Positions 1 through 7,112 of a stretch of 46,562 nucleotides of DNA are shown here, piece after piece. Source of the stretch: DATLFI01 sp035524895 (lineage in GTDB: Bacteria > Acidobacteriota > Thermoanaerobaculia > Multivoradales > Multivoraceae). The stretch is from contig DATLFI010000017.1 in the NCBI GenBank assembly GCA_035524895.1, positions 1 to 46,562 of the forward strand. The letters are read 5' to 3'. The notes beneath the pieces were generated by a model that saw only the letters and a program-made list of their open reading frames with translations, searched no databases and was not told the origin of the DNA. Positions within the stretch are counted from its first letter, which is position 1. Each line of letters opens with the position of its first letter. A program made the translations under genes and the position numbers.

Positions 1-218
1 AAGCGCGAGCCCGCATCGGCGAAGTCCAGGAACGCCGTGGCCACGTCGCTGGAGGCCGTGAAGAACGCGCGCCCCCAGGGTGTCTTCAGGATCAGCACCG
101 CGAAGACGAGCTGCAGCGCCGTGCCGATGAGCACGATGCGCCAGGGAATGCGCCGTCGATCGACGGAGATCGCCCAGGCGATCCCGAAGATCACGAGCAT
201 GCCGAGCAGGGCGATCAT
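1..218 (-). CDS. Concentrative nucleoside transporter, N-terminal fragment (NupC/CNT family)
   Basis: Only the first 72 codons are in the window; the gene continues beyond base 1. The ATG at 218 opens with a hydrophobic segment (LLGMLVIFGIAWAIS), then a basic loop with DRRRIPWR, a second segment ending in LILKTPWGRAFF, and the stretch FLDFADAGSR. This order matches the N-terminal domain of CNT-family nucleoside permeases, where a short tail-anchored helix is followed by a K-T-P-x-G-R motif and a F-A-D-A-G-x-R-F motif. Such proteins take up nucleosides with H+ or Na+ across the inner membrane. An in-frame stop lies 11 codons upstream, and no good Shine-Dalgarno precedes the ATG. The family call rests on motif memory only. 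Confidence 0.75.
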   Translation of the reverse strand, partial: MIALLGMLVIFGIAWAISVDRRRIPWRIVLIGTALQLVFAVLILKTPWGRAFFTASSDVATAFLDFADAGSR

Positions 219-322
219 CGAGGAGGGAGAGCCAGGATTCGACGCAGCCTAACAGTGTCGACGGCGGCCCAAGGTTCGGCTACCGACCCTCCGCTCCCGG
301 GCACGTGCCTCTAGCCGTGCCC

Positions 323-1255
323 TCACGGGCTGCTGCTCTCTAGGAAGCGGAACAGGTCGCCCTTGGTCGACAGCAGCAGCGTGGTGTCGGGATCGAAGGT
401 CGCCTCGAACGTTTCCATCGTCTTGAGGAACTCGTAGAGACTGCGCGCATCCGCCGACCCGCCGTAGGACTCAGCGTAGATCTGGGTCGCCTCGGCGTCG
501 GCCCTTCCTCGAATCTCCTGCGTCGTCCGGTAGGCCTCGGACTGGATGCGTGCCAGCTCGCGCTCTCGCTCGCCCTGGATGCGCGCCGCCTCGCCCTGGC
601 CCTCGGAGCGGAAGCGGTCCGCGATTCGACGGCGCTCCGAGATCATTCGCTCGAACACCGCGTTCTGGGTCGCGGGGTCGCTGTAGTTGATGCGGCGGAA
701 CTGCACGTCGAGTATCTCGACCCCCAGGCCACGGGCGCTGGACGCGGTCGCCTCCAGGATCTCGCGACGGATCTTGTCCCGCCCCGCTTCGATCGGCACG
801 AACTGCTCTTCGGGGTTCGACTCGTCCGCGCTCGGCGCACGATTGCTCGAGCGCACCACCTCGAGCAGATTGTGCCGGGCAATGGAATTGCGCGTCTCGC
901 CGTCGAGGATGTCGTCGAGTCGAGTCTGGGCGTTCTGCTCGTTGGTGAGACGCTGGAAGAAGAGCAGCGGATCCGAGATCCGCCAGCGCGCGTAGGCATG
1001 AACGAAGATGTACTTCTTGTCCTTGGTGGTCAGCTCCTCGGCGTCTCCCTGCCACTCGAGAAAGCGCTTGTCGAAGAAGTGAGCCCTCTGGACCAGAGGC
1101 AGCTTGAACGCCAATCCGGGCTCGGTGATCGGCCCACCCACGGGCTGACCGAACTGGGTGAGGATGACCTGCTGGTCCTCACGCACCAGGAACATGCTGC
1201 TCGAGAGCAGCAGCAGCGCTGCCACCGCCACCACCGAAACGACGGCGCGCGTCAT
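323..1255 (-). CDS. hflC: HflC, SPFH-domain regulator of FtsH protease
   Basis: A 310-residue protein with one N-terminal membrane helix (about residues 3-24) followed by a band-7/SPFH domain. The start resembles HflC (VVREDQQVILTQFGQP type), and the later part is a long charged helix rich in E, R and A (ERRRIADRFRSEGQGEAARI), typical of the coiled-coil region of the HflK/HflC cage. The family product is a periplasm-facing membrane scaffold that surrounds FtsH and modulates degradation of membrane proteins. The ATG at 1255 overlaps the hflK stop codon by 4 bases (ATGA), so the two subunits are translationally coupled, as expected for a stoichiometric complex. Confidence 0.93.
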   Translation of the reverse strand: MTRAVVSVVAVAALLLLSSSMFLVREDQQVILTQFGQPVGGPITEPGLAFKLPLVQRAHFFDKRFLEWQGDAEELTTKDKKYIFVHAYARWRISDPLLFFQRLTNEQNAQTRLDDILDGETRNSIARHNLLEVVRSSNRAPSADESNPEEQFVPIEAGRDKIRREILEATASSARGLGVEILDVQFRRINYSDPATQNAVFERMISERRRIADRFRSEGQGEAARIQGERERELARIQSEAYRTTQEIRGRADAEATQIYAESYGGSADARSLYEFLKTMETFEATFDPDTTLLLSTKGDLFRFLESSSP

Positions 1256-2349
1256 GAGCCACCTCCCGGCTGCGTCGCCGCGGCAGCGCCCGCTCGAGGC
1301 GAGGTCTCCATCGACAGCATCGGAATCATGCCCTCGACGTCTTCGCCCACTACCACCTTCCTGCCCACGGCGGGCAGCAGGCGCGCCATCGACTCTAGGT
1401 ACAAGCGTTTGCGTGTGATCTCCGGGGCTTTGCGGTATTCCGTGAACAGCGCGTCGAATCGGGTGGCGTCGCCTTGCGCGCGGTTGACCCGGTCGAGCGC
1501 ATAGCCCTCGGCTTGCTCGATCGCCTGTCGGGCCTCGCCGTCGGCGCGCGGAATCACGCGGTTGTAGGCCGCCTGGGCCTCGTTGATCAGCTTGTTGCGA
1601 TCCTGCTCGGCCTGGTTGACGTCGTTGAACGAGGGCTTCACGGGCTCGGGCGGGTTGTTGCTCTGGAGCAGGACTTCCTCGACCTTGATGCCGGTCTCAT
1701 ATTGATCGCACAGCTCCTGCAGCAGCAGCTCGGTGTCCCGCTCGATCTCGACGCGGCCGATGGTCACCACCTCGTTGACCGTGCGGTCGCCCACCACTTG
1801 ACGCATCACCGCCTCGCTCAGGTCGCGGAACGCCTGCTCGACGTTGCGCACCCTGAAAAGGTAGCGGTAGGGATCGGCGATGCGGTACTGCACCACCCAC
1901 TCGACGATCGCCACGTTCTCGTCGCCGGTGAGCATGGTCGCCTCTTCTTCCACGGTGCGGAAGCTGCTAGGGCCGGCTTGGGTTTGCGTACGAAAGCCGT
2001 ACTCCTGCTTGAGCTGGCGCTCGACCGGTACCTTGAACACCCGATCCAGTAGCGGCAGCTTGAAGTGCAGTCCGGGCCCGGCGTCGTTCTCGGCCCCGCG
2101 ATAGCGACCGAGGCGAAGCACGATCGCGCGCTCCTCGGGCTGCACCGTGTAGAACGAGGCGAAGGCCAGCCAGCCCGCGAGCAACAGGAGGAGAATGGGC
2201 GCCAGGCGGCGCGAGCCCGCCCAGGGAGGCTGTGGCGTCCCCGGGGGGGTCGGGGTCGGGCCGGCACCGCCGCCGGTAGTGCGTCGGAAGCGCTGCCAGC
2301 GCTCGCGGAGCTGGTCGAAGTCAGGAAAGTCGAGAGGATCGTTTGCCAT
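1252..2349 (-). CDS. hflK: HflK, SPFH-domain partner of HflC
   Basis: A 365-residue SPFH protein. Residues 1-48 form a cytosolic tail with a Gly/Pro-rich patch, residues 49-68 a membrane helix, then a band-7 domain beginning QPEERAIVLRLGRY, with the HflK-typical LLTGDENVAIVEWVVQYRI block (here LTGDENVAIVEW) and a charged coiled coil around DGEARQAIEQAEGYALDRVNR. It forms the HflKC complex around FtsH. It is the first gene of the unit and is divergent from the helicase gene. No Shine-Dalgarno is visible; a TAACTT hexamer lies 9 nt before the ATG, suggesting a very short leader. Confidence 0.93.
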   Translation of the reverse strand: MANDPLDFPDFDQLRERWQRFRRTTGGGAGPTPTPPGTPQPPWAGSRRLAPILLLLLAGWLAFASFYTVQPEERAIVLRLGRYRGAENDAGPGLHFKLPLLDRVFKVPVERQLKQEYGFRTQTQAGPSSFRTVEEEATMLTGDENVAIVEWVVQYRIADPYRYLFRVRNVEQAFRDLSEAVMRQVVGDRTVNEVVTIGRVEIERDTELLLQELCDQYETGIKVEEVLLQSNNPPEPVKPSFNDVNQAEQDRNKLINEAQAAYNRVIPRADGEARQAIEQAEGYALDRVNRAQGDATRFDALFTEYRKAPEITRKRLYLESMARLLPAVGRKVVVGEDVEGMIPMLSMETSPRAGAAAATQPGGGS

Positions 2350-2358
2350 AGGAAGGCG

Positions 2359-2364
2359 AAGTTA
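2359..2364 (-). promoter_or_regulatory. -10-like hexamer for hflK
   Basis: On the minus strand the sequence TAACTT ends 9 nt before the hflK ATG. If it is the -10 element, transcription would begin about 3 nt before the start codon. No -35 consensus is recognisable. Confidence 0.35.
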
Positions 2365-2454
2365 CCAGCAACGGCGGATCGGCGCAGGAGTTTTCGTGCG
2401 AAATCGCGGCAACGGGGCTCGGCCGCGACTCTCTGCTCTGGACCGCGACCTCTC

Positions 2455-2460
2455 TATACT
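2455..2460 (+). promoter_or_regulatory. -10 hexamer TATACT for the helicase gene
   Basis: TATACT matches the -10 consensus at five of six positions (TATAAT). Exactly six bases separate it from the GTG at 2467, so the predicted transcription start coincides with the start codon. There is no Shine-Dalgarno. This supports both the GTG choice and a leaderless transcript. Confidence 0.5.
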
Positions 2461-2466
2461 GGCGCC

Positions 2467-4902
2467 GTGGCTCGCTTCGACGACGAGAGCCTGACGCTCC
2501 GGCTTTCGGTCGCCGACCTGCTCGAGCGCGACCTGGTGCGGCGAATCGGCTTCGGTCAGCGCGGCGGGTTCGAGCGCTTGTGGGTCGGCCAGGCCATCCA
2601 CAGCCACTACCAGGAGCAGGCCCTGGCGCGAGACGGCAGCTACCAGCGCGAGGTGGTCCTGCGCTCGACGATCGAGCACCGTGGCTGGACGGTAGAGGTC
2701 CTCGGCCGCATCGACGCCGTCCGCCGAGACCCCGACGGCGTGCAGGTGGTCGAGGAGATCAAGTCCGTCCGCCGTGACGTCGAGCTCTCGCCGACCCTGG
2801 CCGAGCTGTACCGGCGACAGGCAGCTCTCTACGCCTGGATGCTTTCACAGGAGAGCGGCGAGCTGATCCGCGCCGAGCTCGTGCTCATCACCATCGGCGA
2901 CGACGACCCGGATCCGCAGCGCATCGAGGTCGAGGTCGACGCGCGCGCGCTCGAGGCCGGTATCCGCCGGCGCCTCGATCAGCTCCTGCACGAGCACCAG
3001 ACACGGCGGAGCGCGCGCGAGCAGCGGCGCGCGGCGGCCGCACGGCTGGCGTTCCCGTTTCACCGGCCCCGCCCCGGTCAAGAGCAGATCGTCGAAGCTG
3101 TGACTCGCGCGCTCGACCAGCGCGAGCACCTCCTGGTCGAGGCGCCGACCGGCCTCGGCAAGACCGCGGCCGCGCTGTTCCCGGCCCTGCGTCACGCGCT
3201 GGAGCACGACCGGCGCGTGTTCGTGCTCACCGCCAAGACCTTGCAGCAGCGCATGTCGACCGCGGTGCTGGAGATGCTCAACACCGAGGGAGCATTTCGC
3301 TCGTTGCGGCTGCGAGCCAAAGCCAGGATGTGCGCCAACCACGAGGTGCTCTGCCACGAGGACTACTGCGGCTACGCGCGCGACTACTCGCTCAAGCTCT
3401 CCCGCTCCGGCCTGTTGTCGCAACTGATGGACGATCATCCCCACCTCGACCCCGACGCGATCTTCGGCGCCTCGCGGGACCACGAGGTGTGCCCGTTCGA
3501 GGTCAGCCTGGAGCTGACCGAGAAGGTGCAGGTCGTGGTGTGCGACTACAACTACGCCTTCGACCCCCACGTCGCTCTGTCCGCGTTCGGGGCCGACTCG
3601 GATCTCTCCGACACCGTGCTCGTGATCGACGAGATCCACAACCTGGTGGACCGTGGCCGCGGCTACTACAGCCCGGTGCTGTCGGCGCGAGCTGCGCGCT
3701 CGACCGCCGACAGCATCGCCCGCCTCGAGACCGGACCGATCGGCGAGCGTCTCAGCGCGCTGGCGACGGAGGTGGCGCGGCTGGTCGAGAGAGCGGTCGC
3801 CGAGGCCTTCCCCGAGGGCGCAGGCAGAGCCACAGTGGAGGGAGACCTGCCCAGCGAGGAGCTGTGGGGTCTGCGACCTAGCCTCGATCGCGCCTTCGTC
3901 GACTACCTGGAGCACCGGCGCGAGACGAGGAGCTTCCGCTCCGAGGATCCCTTCGTCCGTCTCTACTTCGAGGTGCTCAGGTTCCTCGACACCCTGGCGC
4001 TGGCCGAGCGCCACGGCGAGTCGTTCGCGCGCTGCCTGGAGGTCGAGGATGAGGACTCCCGGCTGCGCCTCCTGTGCAAAGACGCGAGCCGCTACCTCGG
4101 TGCCGTGATCCAGCGTTGCCGCTCCGCCATCGGTCTCTCGGCGACCCTGTCGCCGCCGGAGTTCTACCGCGACCTGCTCGGCTTCGACCCGCAGCGAACC
4201 GCCGAGCTGCGGGTGCCGAGCCCCTTCCCGGCCGAGCACCGCGCCCTGGTGATCGACGGCACCGTGTCGACCGAGTGGCGGGTGCGGGCGCGCTACTACC
4301 AGCCGATCGCCGAGCGGCTCGGCGCCCTCGCGTCCACGGTGCCGGGCAACTGCCTCGCGCTGTTTCCCAGCTACGCCTTCCTGGCGGAGGTGGCCGAGCG
4401 ACTCCCGACCGACCTCGGCAAACGAGTCCTGGTGCAGCGCCGCGCCGACGACGAGCGCCAACGCGAGGAGATCCTCGACACCTTGCGTGGTGCGCTGTTC
4501 GGCGACGTGCTGCTGCTCGCGGTCGCGGGCGGAGTGTTCGCGGAGGGAGTCGACTACCCGGGAGACATGCTGAAGGCGGTGGCGGTGATCGGACCCTGCC
4601 TTCCCGCGGTGAGCCTCGAGCAGAAGCTGCTCCAGGAGTACTACGAGGAGCGTTTTGGCCGAGGCTTCGAGTACGCCTTCGTGGTGCCTGGGATGACTCG
4701 AGTGGTGCAGGCGGCTGGGCGCCTCATCCGCTCGCCGGGAGATCGCGGTGTCATCGCACTGTTCGGACGGCGCTTCCTGAGCGAGCTGTACAGCCGCCAC
4801 ATGCCCATGGACTGGTTGGAGGGCGCCGAGGCCGACGGTCTCTCTGGAGACCCTGCCGAAGTCGCGGCAGCCTTCTTCGAAGTGGCCACCTCGGCCCCCT
4901 GA
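2467..4902 (+). CDS. PD-(D/E)XK nuclease - XPD/DinG-family helicase fusion
   Basis: An 811-residue protein read from GTG 2467. Residues 1-150 look like a PD-(D/E)XK nuclease: D83 in GRIDAV, E97 and K99 in EEIKS, then a QAALYAWML helix as in Cas4/RecB-type nucleases. The rest is a superfamily 2 Rad3/XPD/DinG helicase: Walker A EAPTGLGKT (225-233), DEIH box (388-391), and motif VI QAAGRLIR (748-755). Four cysteines at 289, 296, 301 and 342 between motifs I and II match the 4Fe-4S cluster domain of this family. The likely role is ATP-driven 5'-3' unwinding coupled to cleavage in DNA repair. An open frame extends upstream to 2065, but that part overlaps hflK and does not resemble the family. It stands alone, followed by hairpins and a terminator. 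Confidence 0.85.
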   Translation: MARFDDESLTLRLSVADLLERDLVRRIGFGQRGGFERLWVGQAIHSHYQEQALARDGSYQREVVLRSTIEHRGWTVEVLGRIDAVRRDPDGVQVVEEIKSVRRDVELSPTLAELYRRQAALYAWMLSQESGELIRAELVLITIGDDDPDPQRIEVEVDARALEAGIRRRLDQLLHEHQTRRSAREQRRAAAARLAFPFHRPRPGQEQIVEAVTRALDQREHLLVEAPTGLGKTAAALFPALRHALEHDRRVFVLTAKTLQQRMSTAVLEMLNTEGAFRSLRLRAKARMCANHEVLCHEDYCGYARDYSLKLSRSGLLSQLMDDHPHLDPDAIFGASRDHEVCPFEVSLELTEKVQVVVCDYNYAFDPHVALSAFGADSDLSDTVLVIDEIHNLVDRGRGYYSPVLSARAARSTADSIARLETGPIGERLSALATEVARLVERAVAEAFPEGAGRATVEGDLPSEELWGLRPSLDRAFVDYLEHRRETRSFRSEDPFVRLYFEVLRFLDTLALAERHGESFARCLEVEDEDSRLRLLCKDASRYLGAVIQRCRSAIGLSATLSPPEFYRDLLGFDPQRTAELRVPSPFPAEHRALVIDGTVSTEWRVRARYYQPIAERLGALASTVPGNCLALFPSYAFLAEVAERLPTDLGKRVLVQRRADDERQREEILDTLRGALFGDVLLLAVAGGVFAEGVDYPGDMLKAVAVIGPCLPAVSLEQKLLQEYYEERFGRGFEYAFVVPGMTRVVQAAGRLIRSPGDRGVIALFGRRFLSELYSRHMPMDWLEGAEADGLSGDPAEVAAAFFEVATSAP

Positions 4903-4956
4903 TGCGGCAGTCGCACGCGCCGGCTGCCCAACGGCAACCTACGTAGCTCCGTACAC

Positions 4957-5058
4957 CTAGGCGAGAACGGTCGGGGCCCCCCGTGGCCTAGCGCCCGCGC
5001 CTGGGAACAGGCCGAGAACGTCCTCCTCCTTCGCCCTGCGCCACCGCAGGGCGTTTTT
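4957..5058 (+). ncRNA. Candidate structured RNA or long 3' UTR ending in a terminator
   Basis: Three hairpins lie in series on the plus strand. The first pairs CTAGGC (4957-4962) with GCCTAG (4986-4991), with an inner ACGG/CCGT pair (4967-4970 with 4981-4984). The second is GCCTG-GGAA-CAGGC (4999-5012), capped by a GNRA tetraloop. The third is the intrinsic terminator at 5032-5058. The heptamer GAGAACG occurs twice (4963-4969 and 5014-5020), once inside hairpin 1 and once just after hairpin 2. No known RNA family was recognised. It may simply be the structured tail of the helicase mRNA. Confidence 0.3.
5032..5058 (+). terminator. Rho-independent terminator
   Basis: A perfect 9-bp stem, CGCCCTGCG paired with CGCAGGGCG, encloses a CCAC loop and is followed directly by TTTTT. 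It terminates rightward transcription from the helicase gene or from a small RNA downstream of it. On the minus strand there is no T-run after the hairpin, so it is not a bidirectional terminator. Confidence 0.85.
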
Positions 5059-5091
5059 CTAAAAGCCGTGACCGCGGTGGGCCGAAGGCCG

Positions 5092-5889
5092 CTAGAACTC
5101 GTCCCCGCCCTGTTGCCTGAGGCCCCCACCGGGGCGGGCAGCCGGCGGGCGCACGGCGTCCCCGGCGGTGCGCGCCATCCTGACCCGGCGTGACAGGAAG
5201 CGCAGGTACAGCTCCTCCTGCTCGCCGTCGAGCAACTCGCGGGTGCGCAGAGCTGTCTCGGCAAAGGCTCGCTCGAGATCGGCATTCGCGCGGCCCAGGA
5301 ACCTGATCCTCTGCTCGATGCGCTGCCGATCTGGCTGCGGGGCCGAAAGCTCGCGGTAGAGCTCCGCTCGCGCCCGCTGGATCTTCGGCTGCATCGTCCG
5401 GACGCGGCGCGCGAGCTGTTGCTGGAGTCCGACGAACTCGGCTCGACCTTCCCCCTCGAGCCCGAGGCGATCCACCAGCGCCCGCAGCTCGAGCTGCCCG
5501 CGTTCGCGCGGCCGCCCAGGGCGTGTCGCGACCGGGAGGCGCGACGCGATCTCCGCAGCGTCGACCCCTGTGTCGACTCCGGGGGCGGGCGAAGGGATCT
5601 CGTTGGCGGACTCCTCGCCGTCCGCCCGGTCGGGCACCTGCGCCGTGCGGTTGGTCTCGGTGCCGGGCCGAGGCTCCGGCACTGCCGTTTCGGCGCCAGA
5701 AGAGCCGTCCTCGAGATCTGCCCCGGCCTCCTGGTCCAAGTGCGGCAGGTCGAAATCTCCAGCGTCGGTCGATGACTCGACCAGCTCCTCGGCGGCTTCT
5801 GACATTCGATCCCTCATCAGGGACGCCAGCACGCCGAGATTGAAGCCGAGCGACAGCAGCAGCGCCACCCACAGCAGGCCGCGAGTCAT
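5092..5889 (-). CDS. Membrane-anchored CnrX/Spy-like periplasmic sensor protein
   Basis: A 265-residue protein with one N-terminal membrane helix (residues 4-24), a long acidic Ser/Pro/Glu-rich linker (about 30-130) and a C-terminal all-helical domain (about 133-237). The domain has long amphipathic helices (LRALVDRLGLEGEGRAEF, then ERAFAETALRTRELLD) resembling the Spy/ZraP/CnrX periplasmic fold. Its place beside an ECF sigma factor and a membrane anti-sigma candidate matches the cnrYXH arrangement, where CnrX senses a periplasmic signal and releases the sigma factor. The helical domain contains no His or Cys, so classical metal ligands are missing and the signal may be misfolded protein or something else. 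The ATG overlaps the preceding stop by 4 bases. Confidence 0.6.
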   Translation of the reverse strand: MTRGLLWVALLLSLGFNLGVLASLMRDRMSEAAEELVESSTDAGDFDLPHLDQEAGADLEDGSSGAETAVPEPRPGTETNRTAQVPDRADGEESANEIPSPAPGVDTGVDAAEIASRLPVATRPGRPRERGQLELRALVDRLGLEGEGRAEFVGLQQQLARRVRTMQPKIQRARAELYRELSAPQPDRQRIEQRIRFLGRANADLERAFAETALRTRELLDGEQEELYLRFLSRRVRMARTAGDAVRPPAARPGGGLRQQGGDEF

Positions 5890-6371
5890 CGCAGCACCTC
5901 GTCGAGGGAGACCTCTGCCTCGGTGTCGTCGTTGGGACCCAGCCCGAGGTCCCCGAGGTAGAGCTCGGCGAGAAGCGGCGGCGTCAGACCGCTCCAGGTT
6001 GTCGGCGACTCCAACGCCTCGGCGAGAAGCGGCGCCGGAGCAGTCGCGGCGGCGTCGAGGTCCAGGGCGCTGGTCGCGACGAGCCCCAGCACCAGACCCA
6101 CCGCGGGCGCCAGGACCGCGGCCCAACGCAGCGGGAGCGGGGAAAGAGCCCCATACCGCTCCCGACGAGCGAGCTCCTCCCGGTAGGCAGCCAACACTCG
6201 CGCCACGCGCGCTGCGTCCTCGCCCGGTCGCGCAGGCTGCACCGGGTCCTCCATCGCGTCCCAGACCGCTGTGAGGCGGGCGTCCAGCGCGACGATCTCG
6301 GGGGCCGCCGCGTCACGGGCCTGCGATTCCCCGGCGCCCACCCAGGCACTGCGATCGTCGCGGTTCGTCAT
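5886..6371 (-). CDS. Putative membrane anti-sigma factor
   Basis: A 161-residue protein from ATG 6371: a cytosolic N-terminal part of about 80 residues (helical, with AARVARVLAAYREELARRE), one membrane helix (about 82-103, WAAVLAPAVGLVLGLVAT) and a short acidic outer tail. The topology and the position directly after an ECF sigma gene and before a CnrX-like sensor fit an anti-sigma factor that holds the sigma factor at the inner membrane. No zinc-finger HxxxCxxC motif is present. A longer reading from GTG 6491 (201 residues) is possible, but its extra residues look non-native and neither start has a convincing Shine-Dalgarno. The function is inferred from context. Confidence 0.55.
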   Translation of the reverse strand: MTNRDDRSAWVGAGESQARDAAAPEIVALDARLTAVWDAMEDPVQPARPGEDAARVARVLAAYREELARRERYGALSPLPLRWAAVLAPAVGLVLGLVATSALDLDAAATAPAPLLAEALESPTTWSGLTPPLLAELYLGDLGLGPNDDTEAEVSLDEVLR

Positions 6372-6509
6372 CGAGCTAGCCCACTGTCCTTCACCGTTGT
6401 CGCGGGCCGTCGGCCCCTCCGAGGCTCGCAGGAGGTGCCGGACCGGAGCCTCCTCGCGAAGGAACACGCAGCCGAACGATTTCTTGCGCACCCTGAGCTG
6501 CTCGACAGC

Positions 6510-7097
6510 TCAATCTTCCTCCCGTAGCTCGTCCTCCAACCGGCGCATGGCGCGAAACAGTCGGCTCTCGACCGCTCCCAGGGAGACGCCGAGTGCATCG
6601 GCCGCCTCCTGATACGAGAGACCCTCGAGTCGGACCAGAATCAGGACCGCCCGTTGGCTCGCCGGCAACCGCTCGATCGCGCCGCGGGCGAGTCGCCAGC
6701 GATTGCGTGCCTCCAGGCGAGCCTGAGCACTGGGAGCGTCGTCGGGAGGATCGATGGGCGATGCTTTGTCCTCGCTCGTGGCGCGCCCCGATCCCCCCAG
6801 CGACACGAAGCGCACGATCCTCCGTCGCCGCAGCCGGTTGAGACAGAGATTGGTAGCGATGCGATACAGCAGCGTGAAGAGCTGCCCGCGCCGGTCGAAC
6901 CCGCCCGCTCCCCGATAGAGCTTGAGGAACACCTCCTGGACCATCTCCTCCGCTTCTGAAGGGTCGTGGAGGAGCCGCAGGCAGAGGCTGTGGAGGCGAC
7001 GTTGGTGGCGGGCGACCAGCCGTTCGAAGGCAGCGCCCTCTCCGGAAGCCGCTGCGGCGAGGTCGATCCAGTCGCGGTCCTCGCCCGCTTCGCCCAT
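6510..7097 (-). CDS. ECF-type RNA polymerase sigma factor
   Basis: A 195-residue sigma-70 family protein with only regions 2 and 4. Region 2 covers AFERLVARHQRRLHSLCLRL, the DPSEAEEMVQEVFLKLYRG core-binding helix and YRIATNLCLNRLRRRR. Region 4 has LPASQRAVLILVRLEGLSYQE followed by the helix-turn-helix ALGVSLGAVESRLFRAMRRL. The first codon may be GTG 7100 or the adjacent ATG 7097. It sits 15 nt after the cyclase-like gene and is followed by the anti-sigma candidate and the sensor, so it probably directs an envelope stress regulon and its own operon. Confidence 0.9.
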   Translation of the reverse strand: MGEAGEDRDWIDLAAAASGEGAAFERLVARHQRRLHSLCLRLLHDPSEAEEMVQEVFLKLYRGAGGFDRRGQLFTLLYRIATNLCLNRLRRRRIVRFVSLGGSGRATSEDKASPIDPPDDAPSAQARLEARNRWRLARGAIERLPASQRAVLILVRLEGLSYQEAADALGVSLGAVESRLFRAMRRLEDELREED

Positions 7098-7112
7098 CAC
7101 GGCGGACGGAGC

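Noticed and set aside
2065..2466. N-terminal extension of the helicase to ATG 2065
   Set aside because: This part overlaps hflK on the other strand, is low-complexity Arg/Gly/Ala, and is preceded by no promoter or ribosome site, whereas GTG 2467 sits exactly after a TATACT.
2845..4800. A 651-codon open frame on the minus strand
   Set aside because: It is wholly antisense to the helicase gene; its His/Gln/Leu-rich composition is typical of reverse-strand shadows here.
5092..5889. Call as a metal-binding CnrX-type sensor
   Set aside because: The helical domain has no His or Cys that could act as metal ligands, so only the fold and the operon context are claimed.
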